Shown here piece after piece: positions 21,729 through 32,954 of a stretch of 64,000 bases of DNA (position 1 is the first letter of the stretch; every line of letters begins with the position of its first letter). The notes below the pieces were generated by a model. The model had not been told where the DNA came from and did not search any database. It worked only from the letters and a program-made list of their open reading frames with translations. Source of the stretch: Silurus meridionalis (taxonomy: Eukaryota; Chordata; Actinopteri; Siluriformes; Siluridae); contig NC_060890.1 in the NCBI RefSeq assembly GCF_014805685.1, positions 27,824,500 to 27,888,499 on the forward strand, written 5' to 3'. The position numbers and the translations under genes were made by a program.

Positions 21729-24034
21729 AGGGTGTGGGCGGCTGGACCCTAGTGCAGGACGAAGAGTGAATTTGAACAGTTTTTTAATAAGGAATTACAG
21801 GGAGATACAGGGAGCAAACCTGGACCAGTTTGCGGCTTGACACATGGAAGGTAGGGTGAATTCAGAGGACTCAGGGAAGGCAGAGGCATAGGTCACAGGG
21901 TTGAGGACCTTAGATATGGGAAAAAGACCTATGAAGCAAGGGGCTAGCTTTCTGCATGCAGCCTTTAGGGGAGGTCCTTGGTAGAGAACCAGACTTTCTG
22001 GCTGGAGCAGAAAGCGGAGCGGAACTGCACCTGTGCTTGGCCCAGTGTGAGTGGGAAGACTGTGTTGTGTTGAAGTAGGAGTTGGGCCATTTCCCTGGCT
22101 GAGGGGCATTTGGGAAGAGTTATGAATCATGTTTGCCATACCAAAAGAATGGTAGTATGGCCTTCCGAGAGGGGTAGGCCAGTACCAAAATCCAGAGCTA
22201 TGTGGGACCATGGTCAGCAGGGAGCAGGAAGGGAATGAAGAAGACGGTCTGGGGAGGACCCCGGGGTACTGTACTGGGCCACAAACTGTCAGACATCATC
22301 TTTCATGGTGAGCCACCAAAGCATTGCTGCAGGAGCAGTGCCGGGTAGCAGAAAAGGTGAGAGTCATGGCAGCATTGGAGGACCTGAGAGTGGAGCTGGT
22401 CAGGCACATAGAGTTTCCCCTCTGGACAGAGGACAGGGGTGGGCTGCCTGAAAGTGGCCCTGTGCACCATGTGTTCAATGTCCAGGCAAAGGGCTCGGAC
22501 TGAAACAGATGGGTTGAGGATATTGCTGGAGGTTCCCTCCTCCTCATCTGGGGCATCTAACTGAGAAAGAACCCGAGTGGTAAAAGTGGGTGAAGTGAAA
22601 ATATCTGAAGAATAGGCCTCACTTGACTTGCCCGGGATTAAGGTGTGTGGCTGCTCAAAGATATTCTAGGTTACGGTGGTCAGTCCACACAATGAATGGG
22701 TGTTCTGTGCCCGCCAACCAGTGCCACCACTCCTTGAGCACCGGCTTGACCGCGTTCCACGACAGAGTAGTTCTGTTTAGCTGGGTTAGGTTGGTGCGAG
22801 AAGAAGGCACATAGATGGAGGTGGTTGTTAGACACATAGGCACATAGATGGAGGCATCAACTCTGCCCGGATGAATTGGGTAGAGCAAGGACAGGTGCAG
22901 AGGTAAACTGGCTCTTGAGTCTCAGGAAGGCTTATTTGGCTTTAGGGTTCCAAGAGAAACGGCAGGACAATTATTCATTGTGGCCTTTAAGGGTATTAAA
23001 GGCTGTCGAACCAGGTGGTAAGCATTGCGAAGGTTGAGCTTGGTGATGGTGACTCCCTTGAGGAGCTCGAAGGCCGAGGACATCAAGGGCAAGGGATACC
23101 GATTTTTAATAATGATGGCCTGCAGTAGTCTGTGGAGGAGTTGGAGGCTATTATCCTTTTTCTGAACAAAGAAAAATCTGTCCCCGGCAGTAAAAGGGGA
23201 TGGTCGAATAATCCCAGAAGCAATGGATTCCCGAATGTATTCTGTCATGGCCTTTTGGGACCTGTCAGTTAGTAAAGGCGACCATGGAGGGGTGTGGTAC
23301 CTGGCAGCAGGTCGATGGCACAGCCGTAAGGATGAATGGGGGGTAATGATTATTCTCTGGTTTTGCTGAAGACCCAGATCATGGTACTCAGCAGGGACGG
23401 AAGTGAGATTGGGGGAGGTTCCTCACCAGAGCGACGCGGTATTGGGGCAATCTCGGAGAGACAACTGGCATGAGAGGAGACTCCCCACTATAACACTCCA
23501 AGTGAGGCTTATGCCTTTGCAACCATGGGAAACCGAACATGGCAGGGGCTTGTGGTTAAGGGATGATGAGGAAAGATAATCATTCCTTATGACATTTAGC
23601 AGAGGAGACCAGGAGGGGTTTTGTGCAGTGGGTCCAGTGGAGAACATTGCCTTTGAATGCTAAAGCCAGGAGAGGCGAGGAAAGAGGTTCGGACTCGATG
23701 TTAAGCTGGCGACTGAGCCCCTAATAAAGGAATTCGGCATCCGCCCTAGAATCATCAAACACCGCTAACTTGTGGCTGCGGCCCTTGACATCAATCTGAA
23801 AAGTGAGCAGAGGTTTGGTGGGGGCTGGGATGTGGTGGCACGGTAATGGCCCCTGTTTAAGCAACAAGCCTTTACTTCTGCTGGGCGGGTGAAGTGGCTG
23901 CCATGTACCCTGCCTCGCCACAATACAGGCAGAGTCACAGGGACCGAAAGGTGGCGGCGGCCAATCTCCATGGGCTGCGGAGGTGGGGTTGGTGGGGTTA
24001 CGGAAGTGGAAACCCTGGAGGCGAACCCTATTGT
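21729..24034 (-). mobile_element. Ty3/gypsy retrotransposon relic
   Basis: On the minus strand, in order: a protease-like stretch after a basic Cys-containing region (24,034-23,700); reverse transcriptase start IASGIIRPS, KNRYPLPLMSSAFELLKG (23,240-23,000) and LRNAYHLVR; RNase H with [19 protein letters not shown] (22,730-22,660); integrase zinc-binding and C-terminal remnants (22,450-21,800). The order protease-RT-RNase H-integrase is that of Ty3/gypsy. Stops and frameshifts are frequent, the RT active site is deleted, and no LTR pair is visible. It lies within an intron of the VLIG-like gene, antisense to it. Confidence 0.82.
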
Positions 24035-24560
24035 AATAGATACAGCATGTGGCTAAGCATTGTTCTTCTGAGATATGCAATGCCTTCCTTAAAAAAGATG
24101 TCTGGATGAGGCGTATGCTGCTCTAAAACCTGTATGTAGTATTCAGCATTGATGGAGCCTTTTCAAATGTGCAAGCTGCTCATTCCACAGGCACTAATGT
24201 ACCACCATACCATCAGAGATACAGCTTGCGCTGATAACAAGCAAATTTTGGTTGCCAAAATGAAATTCAAATTTAGATTCAAATGACCACAGAACAGTTT
24301 CCCACTTTTGCCATTTTACATAAGTCCTGAAGAAGACAGTGGCATAGAGTGCGTAGTGCTTAGAGATTTCTCCAGATTCTTTGAAACTCTTATTGAACAC
24401 TTATTTTTCCAGACTTGTTGCACTGTCCCAACATTTTTGAGATGTTTTGCAGCCATCAAATATTTTATGTTCGCTTGTGAATAAAATATGGATTTGCTAA
24501 TCTTTGCATTCTGTTTTTATTTACATTTTACACAGTGTCCCAACTTTTTTGGAATTAGGG
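24035..24560 (-). mobile_element. Tc1-like transposon relic, left part
   Basis: The minus-strand frame at 24,400-24,194 reads TVLWSFESKFEFHFGN, the Tc1/IS630-type block normally carrying the first catalytic Asp (here Phe), and further along an ISDGMVVH-like block (from VWGCIS). Near 24,060 the block expected to hold the second Asp is also changed. The end ACAGTGTCCCAACTTTTTTG at 24,533 looks terminal. It is inactive and was split by the gypsy insertion. Confidence 0.65.
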
Positions 24561-24708
24561 ATTTACATCAAGATATAACCTCAAAGCATACAGATAGAAC
24601 TGACACTATTCTATTTTTATATACGTAGCAGCTTTATTATATACTATGTAGCCTTACCAATACAGTTATTACACGACAAAACAATTTAGCAAATCTTCTT
24701 TTTTCTAG

Positions 24709-24786
24709 GCATTGATACAGCAGTTTCATGAAGGCAAAAACACTAAACATGATGAATCAGAGTTTAGTGAGAAAGATCAAGTACAG
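24709..24786 (+). CDS. VLIG-like gene, short exon e2 (short type)
   Basis: A 78-nt exon, phase 0 to 0: acceptor CTTCTTTTTTCTAG, donor GCAAGT, a GC-AG intron that matches the extended donor consensus CAG|GCAAGT. The 26 residues start ALIQQFHEGKN and end SEFSEKDQVQ. The SEF block is shared with e4 and e8, and the ending VQ with e7. No domain is recognised. Confidence 0.55.
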
Positions 24787-24825
24787 GCAAGTAGCAGCCC
24801 TTTGCTGTTATGATTGTTCTTTAAT

Positions 24826-24828
24826 AAA

Positions 24829-24882
<54 letters not shown>
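24826..24882. repeat. (AAT)n microsatellite
   Basis: About 18 AAT units, 40 bases downstream of exon e2. Confidence 0.95.
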
Positions 24883-24883
<1 letters not shown>

Positions 24884-24886
24884 CAA

Positions 24887-25350
24887 TATTTCCTACAAAA
24901 CATATTGCATGCATAGCCACATTTCTGTTTCTGGAGAAATTCTTATTGCAAATGTATTTAGGTTTTAGTGCTCACCATTGGAAAAAAATCTTGATTTATT
25001 TACTAGTTCATATAAAAACTTATAAACTTTACAATAGTATAGCTTTTTATTTGGACACATATCTAGAAATGAAATAGGGTAACACTCTGTATACGTTCTA
25101 GAACTTGGTGAGATGTGGAGAAGGAAGTAATGTTTTCTATACATCCAAGTATCAGAAGCCAAATACAGGAAATCAGAGACAAACTGGGATAATCATATTT
25201 ATACCTAGAAATTTAAATGTGGCCAAATGACTATTACACATACCTCCCAGGTGACTTTATGGGTGAATACACTTGTTAAAAAAGATCATTAATCAAGCCA
25301 AAGTTCATAATCACATTTTCATATTGCCCTTCACTTCTTGTTTTTTAAAG
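24887..25350. other. Intron, nothing recognised
   Basis: AT-rich; no repeat or coding signal seen. Confidence 0.4.
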
Positions 25351-26045
25351 TCAAAGGATGCCTGTTCTGAAGATCAGTGTTAAGCCCACAGTAATCAATA
25401 CAGTGCTGCCTTTCTTTTTCTTTCTTCTTAAAATAACTTTTAGCCTATAGCTTGATAAGGATGGGTCAATGATTCCCAAACACACAAAACTGTTTTCTTT
25501 GTGTTCTGGGGCAACAAGTTGAGCAACCTTATACTTGGTGATGCAGGAGCCTATGTGGCGGTAGCATCTGTGCTTTTTTGGCACAGTTGAGAATAGTTTT
25601 GGTAAATTTGGACATGTTTACCAGGTCTGATTTAGTCAGAGCTGGTAGTTCTGGGAACACAGGAACTGGACCAGTTGTATGTGTGTTATATAGCCAAGAG
25701 AATTCCAGAACCAGTTGAAGCACCGGAACATGGGTCCAATTAAAATATGAGCAATAGGACACCTTATGTCTGATAGTAAAGTTTTGGCAGCTACAGGTCC
25801 TGATCCTGATGGTAGATATGCAAAAGCAGATACTGAGACTGGATAGGAAAACATGGCCACTGGCAACACTTGTCTATTTACCAATGTCTTATCAAAATCA
25901 CTCCATAGTTACTAGGAACGAAGAAGTCAGACACCTGGCTGGGATCATCACAGGTTTCCTTTCCTGCCCCGGCTCCTGCCTTTTGGCATCATGAAGTTAC
26001 AACTTAAACACCAATAGCCAGCCTTCTCACAATACAAACACGTTT
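25351..26045 (-). mobile_element. Probable Ty3/gypsy gag-protease relic
   Basis: The minus strand reads, from 26,045 down, a CLYCEKAGYWCLSC-like string (a decayed CCHC zinc knuckle) followed by a Lys/Arg-rich patch, then LVNRQVLPVAMFSYPVSVSAFA and PVAAKTLLSDIRCPI stretches across frameshifts. The layout resembles gag end plus protease of gypsy elements, but decay is heavy. An unrelated origin is possible. Confidence 0.35.
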
Positions 26046-27001
26046 TATGAGAAGAAATCACAGATAAATTGCACGGGTCTTGGGTTCCAGGTCACTGGGA
26101 AGTAAAATGAAAGAATGTTGTTTATGCGTCAGCATGGTCACATTGTTAGAATTCTCTATGACATTCCTGCAAGTGTTTGTTAATCCTAATTGACAGGTTC
26201 AGATTCAGATTCAGCCTGTTCAACATAGAAATCATGTAAGCAAACTTAGACTGGGACACTGAGATGGCTGCATTCTAAAAGAATTAAACATGTGACTGGC
26301 ATGTGGCTGAGGAGCAGGCAGTCTTATTTCATCATGAGCAGTATGAGGTAGTATTGAGGATAAGGCTCCAGGGGTCAATAAATCAGTTTATGATTATTTA
26401 TGCTGATTGGATGTAAATTGGATTGGGGCTGTATCAGAAACTGAATTTGAGATAATACATAATGACTTAGGAATAACTTCATTTCTTTCATATAACATGT
26501 TTTTCTTCCATTCAAAGTTTATACATTACATTTATATAAATATAAATATATGATTTACAGTAAATTAAGTTGAGTTTCAGTGTAGGTTCATGAGAAAATT
26601 ATAGGTGTATGTTTGTATATTGAATGCTAATAAATGTAATTAATATTTTAGTATCTTTATAAATAGCAAGTATCACATCCAGCTGGTCATCCAAATGACT
26701 TATTTATAAATCAGTTAATGTCCAACTTGATAAATGATGCCCAATGACATTGTCCTTTTCAGTTACACATCTAGTTTTCGAGCTCCACCAATGTTCATTA
26801 GAGATGATCGCATATGCACTTTGGACTGTGATAAAAATGTAGAGAATTTCCACACAGCCTTGGTTATGATTTGTGCATTACATTGTTCATTAAATTCCTT
26901 ATATTTTTTGTAAACTTTTCTAATATGTGCTCATGTCCCTTAATACCCTAATTTGTGGTCATAGTAGTAGAATTATGTTTTCTTTATATATATATATATA
27001 G
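26046..27001. other. Intron, nothing recognised
   Basis: AT-rich and without coding signal. It ends in a (TA) run that provides the acceptor of e3. Confidence 0.4.
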
Positions 27002-27091
27002 GAATTTGCAGAGCAATCAGGAGAGAACAAAAAGGCAAATATTAGACAGTATGATGGGGACTCTGAGGCTCCTGGGAAAACAAATGTCAAG
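27002..27091 (+). CDS. VLIG-like gene, short exon e3 (long type)
   Basis: A 90-nt exon, phase 0 to 0, donor GTAAAT. The acceptor is unusual: (TA)n directly followed by AG in place of a pyrimidine tract, so splicing may be weak. The 30 residues start EFAEQSGENKK and end GKTNVK. It aligns with e1 and e5 over its whole length but has lost the cysteines of the middle block. Confidence 0.52.
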
Positions 27092-27955
27092 GTAAATAAT
27101 TGCTCATTATTCTCTTTAATTCTAGTTATTTTTCTATTTTTATTTAACTATCATGAGGTTCAGGAGGCACAAGCCAGTGGTGTGAAGCTGACACTTTTTA
27201 GCTCTATTTATACATAGGACACTGTTTATCCCTGTATACAGGAAACTAAATTACATTGTGATACAGAACATTCACAAAAACTTTACTTATTCACTCCTGT
27301 TAAAATATGAAGTATTCTTGGATGAATCTTAACTAAACAATGCAAGATCGTTTTCTACCTTTAATATAGCAGTCAGCAAAATTCAAAGGTATAGTAGATC
27401 ATACAATTGTGTAAAATGTATGCTGCAACGTTACCCTTCAGTCATGTTATGCTAAAAGTGGATTTCACATTCCAATACATTGTTTGTTGCCAATACTTTG
27501 TTTGCTTTTTCTATGGGTTTTTATTTTTCTTCCATGCTTCCTTCTAGTTTACCTACAGCCTTAATCCCAGCTGAAAAGAAGCATGTACACATCATGATAG
27601 TAACACCACCAGGGTTCTTGTGTTTATAGTGTTCTTTGATCATTAAAATGTCTTGTTTCTGTGGCAAAACTATTCTTTAGAAGTATACTCTATAACCCAG
27701 ATGTGAGAAAATGAGAGAATGTTACAACCTGCACATTCACAAAGTGACCAGGTCTTTCTACAGCTGGAGAAATCTACAGAAACTTCTAGTTATTCGTTTA
27801 TATATTGATGTCAGAGCTCTACAGCAGGGGATCCATGTTAAACAGATGTTCATGGAGCTGGCTTAGTGCACATGGACATTGTCATGCTGGAATGGTTTGG
27901 GGTCTCCTAGTTTAAATGAAGTGAAACTTTAATACTACTGCATCCATTTACATTT
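27092..27955. other. Intron, nothing recognised
   Basis: AT-rich. The 27,700-27,930 stretch (CACATTCACAAAGTGACCAG, CAGTAGGGG-like and TGTCATGCTGGAATGG blocks) looks like an old DNA-transposon copy but cannot be assigned. Confidence 0.35.
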
Positions 27956-28085
27956 ATGCCATTTGGCAGATGCTCTCATTTGGAGCCACTGAGCTTCAAC
28001 TTCAATTGTGTGCCTTCAACTTTATGCTACCAGTTAGTGGAGGAAGCACATATGGCTGGGAAAGTCAGGTGACCCAATACAACTA
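27956..28085 (-). mobile_element. SINE-like fragment
   Basis: ATTTATGCCATTTGGCAGAT GCTCT is the reversed 3' core (AGAGC.TCTGCCAAATG) that ends many fish tRNA-derived SINEs. The rest is strongly decayed. Compare 42,608 and 52,365. Confidence 0.5.
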
Positions 28086-28188
28086 CACATTAATGGTTGT
28101 AAATGATCTGATATGATTTATCGTATCTGTTTTGTTTCTCCCTTATAGATAATAAAGTGGTCCTACAGGCTCTAATAAACTACTGCTA

Positions 28189-28249
28189 TTCAGAATCAGA
28201 ATCAGATCTAGAATCAGGTTTATTGGCCAAGTCTGTTGATACACAAAAG
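28189..28249 (-). mobile_element. LINE 3'-tail piece, left of hAT
   Basis: CAGAATCAGAATCAGAT then AATCAGGTTTATTGGCCAAG is a reversed LINE tail ending in GATTCT repeats. It continues at 29,959 after the hAT. Confidence 0.65.
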
Positions 28250-29814
28250 CAGACATGGGCAAACTACGGCCCGCGGGCCACACACGGCCCGTTGGATTTA
28301 TTAATCCGGCCCGCCGAACGTGACTAAATTATATTAAAATAGGTACAGGTAAACATGGGCGTAAATCCCGGGGGTTGTCCCCCCCCAAAAAAATATTAAA
28401 AAAATATCGCACTCTCTATTGTGGAAAATAAATGTATGCATACCTAAATAATTGTGTAAGTAGAAAAAAACCTGCAAAAAAATGCCTTTAGAAACAGTTG
28501 AGTTCCCCCTCCCCTTCCTCACAGTGGTTTGACCCACTGCCTGTTTCCTAGTTCATCTCACCTTCTCTACACACACACACACACGAGTCAGGTGTGTGTC
28601 TGCAGCTTAATTAATGTGCAACTTAATTAACTAGGGTATTTTATTCACTTAAAATAAAGCGATTCTCTTTAATGTAGTTGATGCAGACTCATTCATAAAT
28701 TAGTTGCGGCAAAAATGCTGATTAGCGATGTAATTGTCCATGAATCTGCTCTATTAGCAATTAAAATATGACTTATTTAGTGAACGTTAGCTTGTTTACA
28801 ATAGCTTGTAGCATAGTGCACTGACACTAACACTGCAGCTAATGTACTAGTGCACTGACACTAACACACCAAAGCCGTTTCTCATGCAGTGTTTTATTTA
28901 GGACGACTTGGTATAATGTTAATTTAACATGAACACACAATTAGCATGCTGTTTATCTGTGCATTTACTAAATGAGCACTGTGCTACGTCCGAACTGACC
29001 ACACTGTATTTTTTTGTATAATCAATTTCTATTCTGTTCTTAAGTGTCTTAATTAATTTTAAATAAAAATGTAAACTTTTTATAAATTCCTTGTTTTGCT
29101 TTGTCATTGAACCTGAGAAAAACTTGATAAAAAAAATTATAAAAGCAAAGTTTTTCACTATGGGGACACTATGTGTCTTTATAAGTACAATTTGACTATT
29201 ATTTGTGTCCCCTTCAAAAATTGATCATGAGAAATTTTATATTTATTGTCCCCCCCCTGCTGTTAAATGGAATTTACACCCATGCAGGTAAACCTTGTTT
29301 AATTTACCTTTCCCCTGTAATGCCCACGTTTCCCCAAAATATGGTGCACTTCATCTACATTGACCTTGTTCGCGTGTATTACTCTCTTCTCCTCTTTAAT
29401 GAGCCCTTCTGCAAAAATGAGCTTATCAAAGAAAAGTGGATAGTGAGCGCCGAGTGTTTAATCTGAGTGGACAACAAAATATTTTTTTACTGAGGTCCGA
29501 TCAAAGCCCCTCACAGATCCAGGTTAACTGACCAACACCTCGGATCTATCCTGAGAATTGCCACAACAAAACTTACTCCAGACTTTGATGAACTGACAAA
29601 ACAAGGAGTTCAACAACACTGTTCCTACTGAAACTGAACTCGAGTTTTTATGCTGTTTATTGATGCAATGGCAAAAAAAAAAAAAAAAAGATCAACAAGT
29701 TGTTGATTTAACTTAATTTAATTTAACTGAAATTTAATAAATTTAATTATTAATTTAATTAATGGAAAACAATTTGTACAATGAGCCATGCATATTCATG
29801 TCACAGGCCAAATC

Positions 29815-29851
<37 letters not shown>

Positions 29852-29958
29852 GTGTATCATGTGTATCATGTGTGTATGTATGTATATCCTGGCCCGGCCC
29901 CTCTGTCAAATTTTTGAACCCATTGTGGCCCGTGAGTCAAAAAGTTTGCCCACCGCTG
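28250..29958. mobile_element. hAT-type element, outer of two
   Basis: The termini CAGACATGGGCAAACTACGG and AAAAAGTTTGCCCACCGCTG are inverted, with a perfect 8-bp TSD CACAAAAG at 28,242-28,249 and 29,959-29,966. The subterminal GGCCCG-rich blocks are also inverted. No transposase is readable. It is the same family as the middle element at 6,736. Another hAT-type element is inserted inside it. Confidence 0.92.
28354..29284. mobile_element. hAT-type element, inner of two
   Basis: The ends CATGGGCGTAAATCCC and GGAATTTACACCCATG are inverted with two mismatches. The TSD CAGGTAAA is perfect at 28,346-28,353 and 29,285-29,292. The runs of C beside both ends are a shared feature. No transposase is visible. 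Eight-base TSD implies hAT, although the CA...TG ends lack the usual third base. Confidence 0.87.
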
Positions 29959-29966
29959 CACAAAAG

Positions 29967-30225
29967 GAATTTGGTTAAAGCTGTAAGCGACTCTCAAAGT
30001 ACAGACATAAATAAAACTATACATTCAGCTTGGATTATACAAGACAATATATAGTAATATAATAAATAGGGATACAGATTATATGACAGATCACTAATGT
30101 ACATAAAGTGTGAAAGTGCACCGTAGTGCAAATAACATTATTGTGCATTAGGTATAATAAAGAGTTTCTTTAGAACTTTGTACAATATACAGCAGTAACA
30201 GTGTGTAACATGTACGGATCATGTG
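29967..30225 (-). mobile_element. LINE 3'-tail piece, right of hAT
   Basis: GAATTTGGTTAAAGC and TACAGACATAAATA continue the tail interrupted at 28,249, as expected when the hAT and one TSD are removed. Confidence 0.5.
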
Positions 30226-30231
30226 ATGAGT

Positions 30232-30840
30232 CAAGTCAAGAAGCTTTTATTGTCATTTTAACAATATATAGCTGATGCAGTACACATTGAAATGAAACAA
30301 CGTTTCTCCTGAACCCAGGTGCTCCATAAAACAACATGATGAGTGACAGTTCTGATGTGAAACAGTGAAAATGTGTTCTGATACTGAAGTGCAGTACTTA
30401 TGGATATGATATGAAGCAGGGAATATAATTATGGTGAGCTGTTAATGAGGCTGAATGTCTGGGGGAAGAAACTGTTTCTGTGTCTGGCAGTTTTGGTGAA
30501 CAGAGTTCTGTAGGACCTGCCAGAAGGAAGGAGCTGAAAGATGTTGTGTTCAGGGTGCGAAGGGTCAGTAGGGATTTTTTTTTGCCTGGTTTCTGGTTAA
30601 TGTTGGATATTGTAAGGGGGAGTAGTGTAGAAGGGTGTTTTCTAAAGTCCACTTTCATCTCCACACTTTTGAGTGTGTTTAGCTCAAGGTTGTTCTGACT
30701 GCACCATAGCACCAGCTGCTTCACCTCCTGCTCATATGCAGACTCGTGATGATCTTGGATGAGTCCGATGAGCGTGGTGTCATCTGCAAATTTCAGGAGT
30801 TTAACAGTTGGAATAAATTCAGGAGTTTAACTATTGGTAT
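30232..30840 (-). mobile_element. L2/Rex1-group LINE fragment
   Basis: The minus strand carries KFADDTTLIGLI-like residues around 30,795-30,760 (RT motif C), then VKQLVLWCSQNNLELN and KVDFRKHPS (RT motif D region), and thumb remnants. The 3' end toward 30,232 has the AAGCTTTTATTGTCATT tail block. It is 5'-truncated and internally shortened. It lies just upstream of exon e4. Confidence 0.75.
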
Positions 30841-30963
30841 AAACGTTAACAGTACTTTTGGAAGTATTGAAGGATATTAATGAAATATTTAATATTTAAA
30901 AATGTTCATCTGCATATACTTTCCTCTGCCTTGTGGTAATATTCATAATAAATGTATTTCTAG

Positions 30964-31029
30964 GAATTGGTAAAACAATATCAGAAAATGAAAATTGGAT
31001 CAGAGTTTGTGGTGAAAAGTCCTTTTTCA
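30964..31029 (+). CDS. VLIG-like gene, short exon e4 (short type)
   Basis: A 66-nt exon, phase 0 to 0, donor GTAAGT. The 22 residues are ELVKQYQKMK, IGSEFVVK, SPFS. It is nearly identical to e7, and the flanking introns are also alike, so the two arose by duplication of a segment of about 300 bases. The GTAAGT donor lies six bases before the position of the GCAAGT donor used in e7. Confidence 0.62.
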
Positions 31030-31195
31030 GTAAGTAATAACATTCTACCAGTGTAATTCCTTCAAATCACAACAAATCACACAATATTTAATGTTACATA
31101 CGTTATCTTTTTTGTAAGAAATTACATCTCTCATTAAAACACGTACTAAATCACTGCTCTGTGGCCATGATATTATAAATATATCACTTTTCTAG

Positions 31196-31288
31196 GAAAC
31201 TGCAAAACAATCTGGAGAAAGTGGATGCACACAAAAAGCACAATGTCATAGTTGCCCTGAGTGTGGCAGACCTTTGACAGATGTTCAG
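31196..31288 (+). CDS. VLIG-like gene, short exon e5 (long type)
   Basis: A 93-nt exon, phase 0 to 0, acceptor TATCACTTTTCTAG, donor GTCAGT. The 31 residues start ETAKQSGESG and contain CHSCPECGRPLTDVQ: the Cys-x2-Cys-x2-Cys-Gly motif also found in e1, in the same position. Conservation of that motif between exons 10 kb apart is the best sign that the short exons are or were coding. Confidence 0.62.
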
Positions 31289-31440
31289 GTCAGTAGTATC
31301 CCAGTGCTTTTCTTTTATTATACAGTTTTACATTCTGTGTCTACATGGAAGCGTTCAGGTGGTAAATCCTGTCCTGTACTAAATAAATAAGGAAGTATCT
31401 CTTCTAATGGATTACAAATATATACAGTACGTAGCATTCA

Positions 31441-31535
31441 GTGACAGATGCCTATTCAGAGCTACTTACAACTATAGAGGTGATTTTAACTCACAGCCTT
31501 TCCATCATATTACCCACTGATATACCACTTCCCTT
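31441..31535 (-). mobile_element. SINE-like scrap
   Basis: CAGAGCTACTTACAACT, AACTCACAGCC and TACCCACTGA are spaced as in the reversed middle of the tRNA-derived SINE seen at 52,365. Confidence 0.3.
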
Positions 31536-31745
31536 TATATGTAAATCATTTTCCCCCCAGATAATTTGGTTCATATTAGTCCAATTATTATTCTGTAAAC
31601 AATTATTTTTTATGACATATTTATACACAAAATAAAATAACCCCCCAAATGACACATTTTTATATGTTGTTGCAGTGCTTTCTTCGATAAATGCTATTTC
31701 CCTTTCAAGCTAATTAAAGGTGTTTTAATAAAAAACAAATTCTAG

Positions 31746-31841
31746 GAAATGGCAGAGATAAAAGATAAAGGTAGAGAGATACAGAGAAGTCTGAGTGATG
31801 GCAGCCCTCAGAGTCACAGCAAAAATCTGACAGATGCTCAG
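31746..31841 (+). CDS. VLIG-like gene, short exon e6 (long type)
   Basis: A 96-nt exon, phase 0 to 0, acceptor TTCTAG, donor GTCAGT as in e5. The 32 residues start EMAEIKDKGRE and end SKNLTDAQ. It aligns with e1 and e5 end to end, but all cysteines of the central motif are replaced (Ser/His). Confidence 0.58.
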
Positions 31842-32173
31842 GTCAGTAGTCCTTTTATTTAAATATTTGATTCAGATATTATAGGCTGAACAACTAAGCT
31901 TAGTGAAACGATTATTTTGACAATGCTGTCCAATACAGTGATCAGTAATTGTAAGTAAACTTAATACAATTTTATGCAACTAGAGGGAGTGTGTGTTAAA
32001 TGATGCCTTATGTTTATAGTGGCTTGGGGCACTCAGCCATCGAATTAGATCTTTAATTATAGGAAGAGATTATAACAGATTCAATGCAAACAGTTCCAGG
32101 TGTTGTATTTCCAGCCACTCACTCCATTTAAAGCCATGTCCAGACTTGCTATATACATTTACTATTTTTCTAG

Positions 32174-32260
32174 GAAACAGTACAGAAAACATATGATGTT
32201 AGAAGAACTCTGGCAGCTCTTTGGTCTGGCTTGTGGCGGTGGAGAGGTTAGAATGGAGGA
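32174..32260 (+). pseudogene. Possible decayed short exon
   Basis: After an acceptor-like TTTTTCTAG the sequence opens GAAACAGTACAG (ETVQ), as in the other short exons, and stays open for some 28 codons to a stop at about 32,258, but no donor is evident. It is probably a dead member of the array or chance. Confidence 0.3.
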
Positions 32261-32587
32261 GGTTGATTCTGTGACTGGAGTCTTTTAGACACATAATGAG
32301 TTGATATTAGGAGAACTTTCTTAACACTACAGGAATAATTTGTGTGTGTGGGAGTCAGAATCCTTGCTGGTTGGTACGGGAACACATTTTTTTTATGGGA
32401 ACTTATTTCACTCCATCAAATACAAATAAATTTATAACCTTTCTTTAAGTTTATTATTTTTATTTTTTTATATTCTCTCTCTGTTAAAATAAACCTATTA
32501 TATAAATTCTAGGCTGTTAATTTTTTATAAGGGGGAAAATTTACAAAACCAGCAGGGGATCAAATAATTATTTCTCTCACTGTATAT

Positions 32588-32872
32588 ACATTGATCACTT
32601 CTTCTTCCTAATCTTTTGGAGGCTCCGATTCGGGGTCTCCACAGTGGATCATCCGTCTCCATACCCTCCTGTCCTCTACATCTGCCTCTTTCAAACCAAC
32701 TACCTGCATGTTTTCCTCACCACATCCATAAACCTCCTCCTTGGTCTTCCTCTGTTCCTCCTAACTGGTGGCTCCATCCTCAGCATTCTCCTACTGATAT
32801 ACCCCATGTCCCTCCTCTGCACATGTCCAAACCATCTCAATCTCACCTCCCTCTCCAAAACATTCTACATGT
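32588..32872 (-). mobile_element. Rex3 fragment, 3'-end piece
   Basis: CAGTGGATCATCCGTCTCC, CCATAAACCTCCTCCTTGG and CCATCTCAATCTCACC match the C-terminal end of Rex3 (compare 56,755-56,995) in reverse complement. It stops at ACATTCTACATG, and the element resumes upstream-coding at 33,908. Confidence 0.82.
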
Positions 32873-32954
32873 ACTTCAGTACTTTTGGAAGCATTACAGA
32901 ATATTGATGAATTATTTACTTGCTAAAAAAATTTAAGCTGCTTATACTTTCCTC

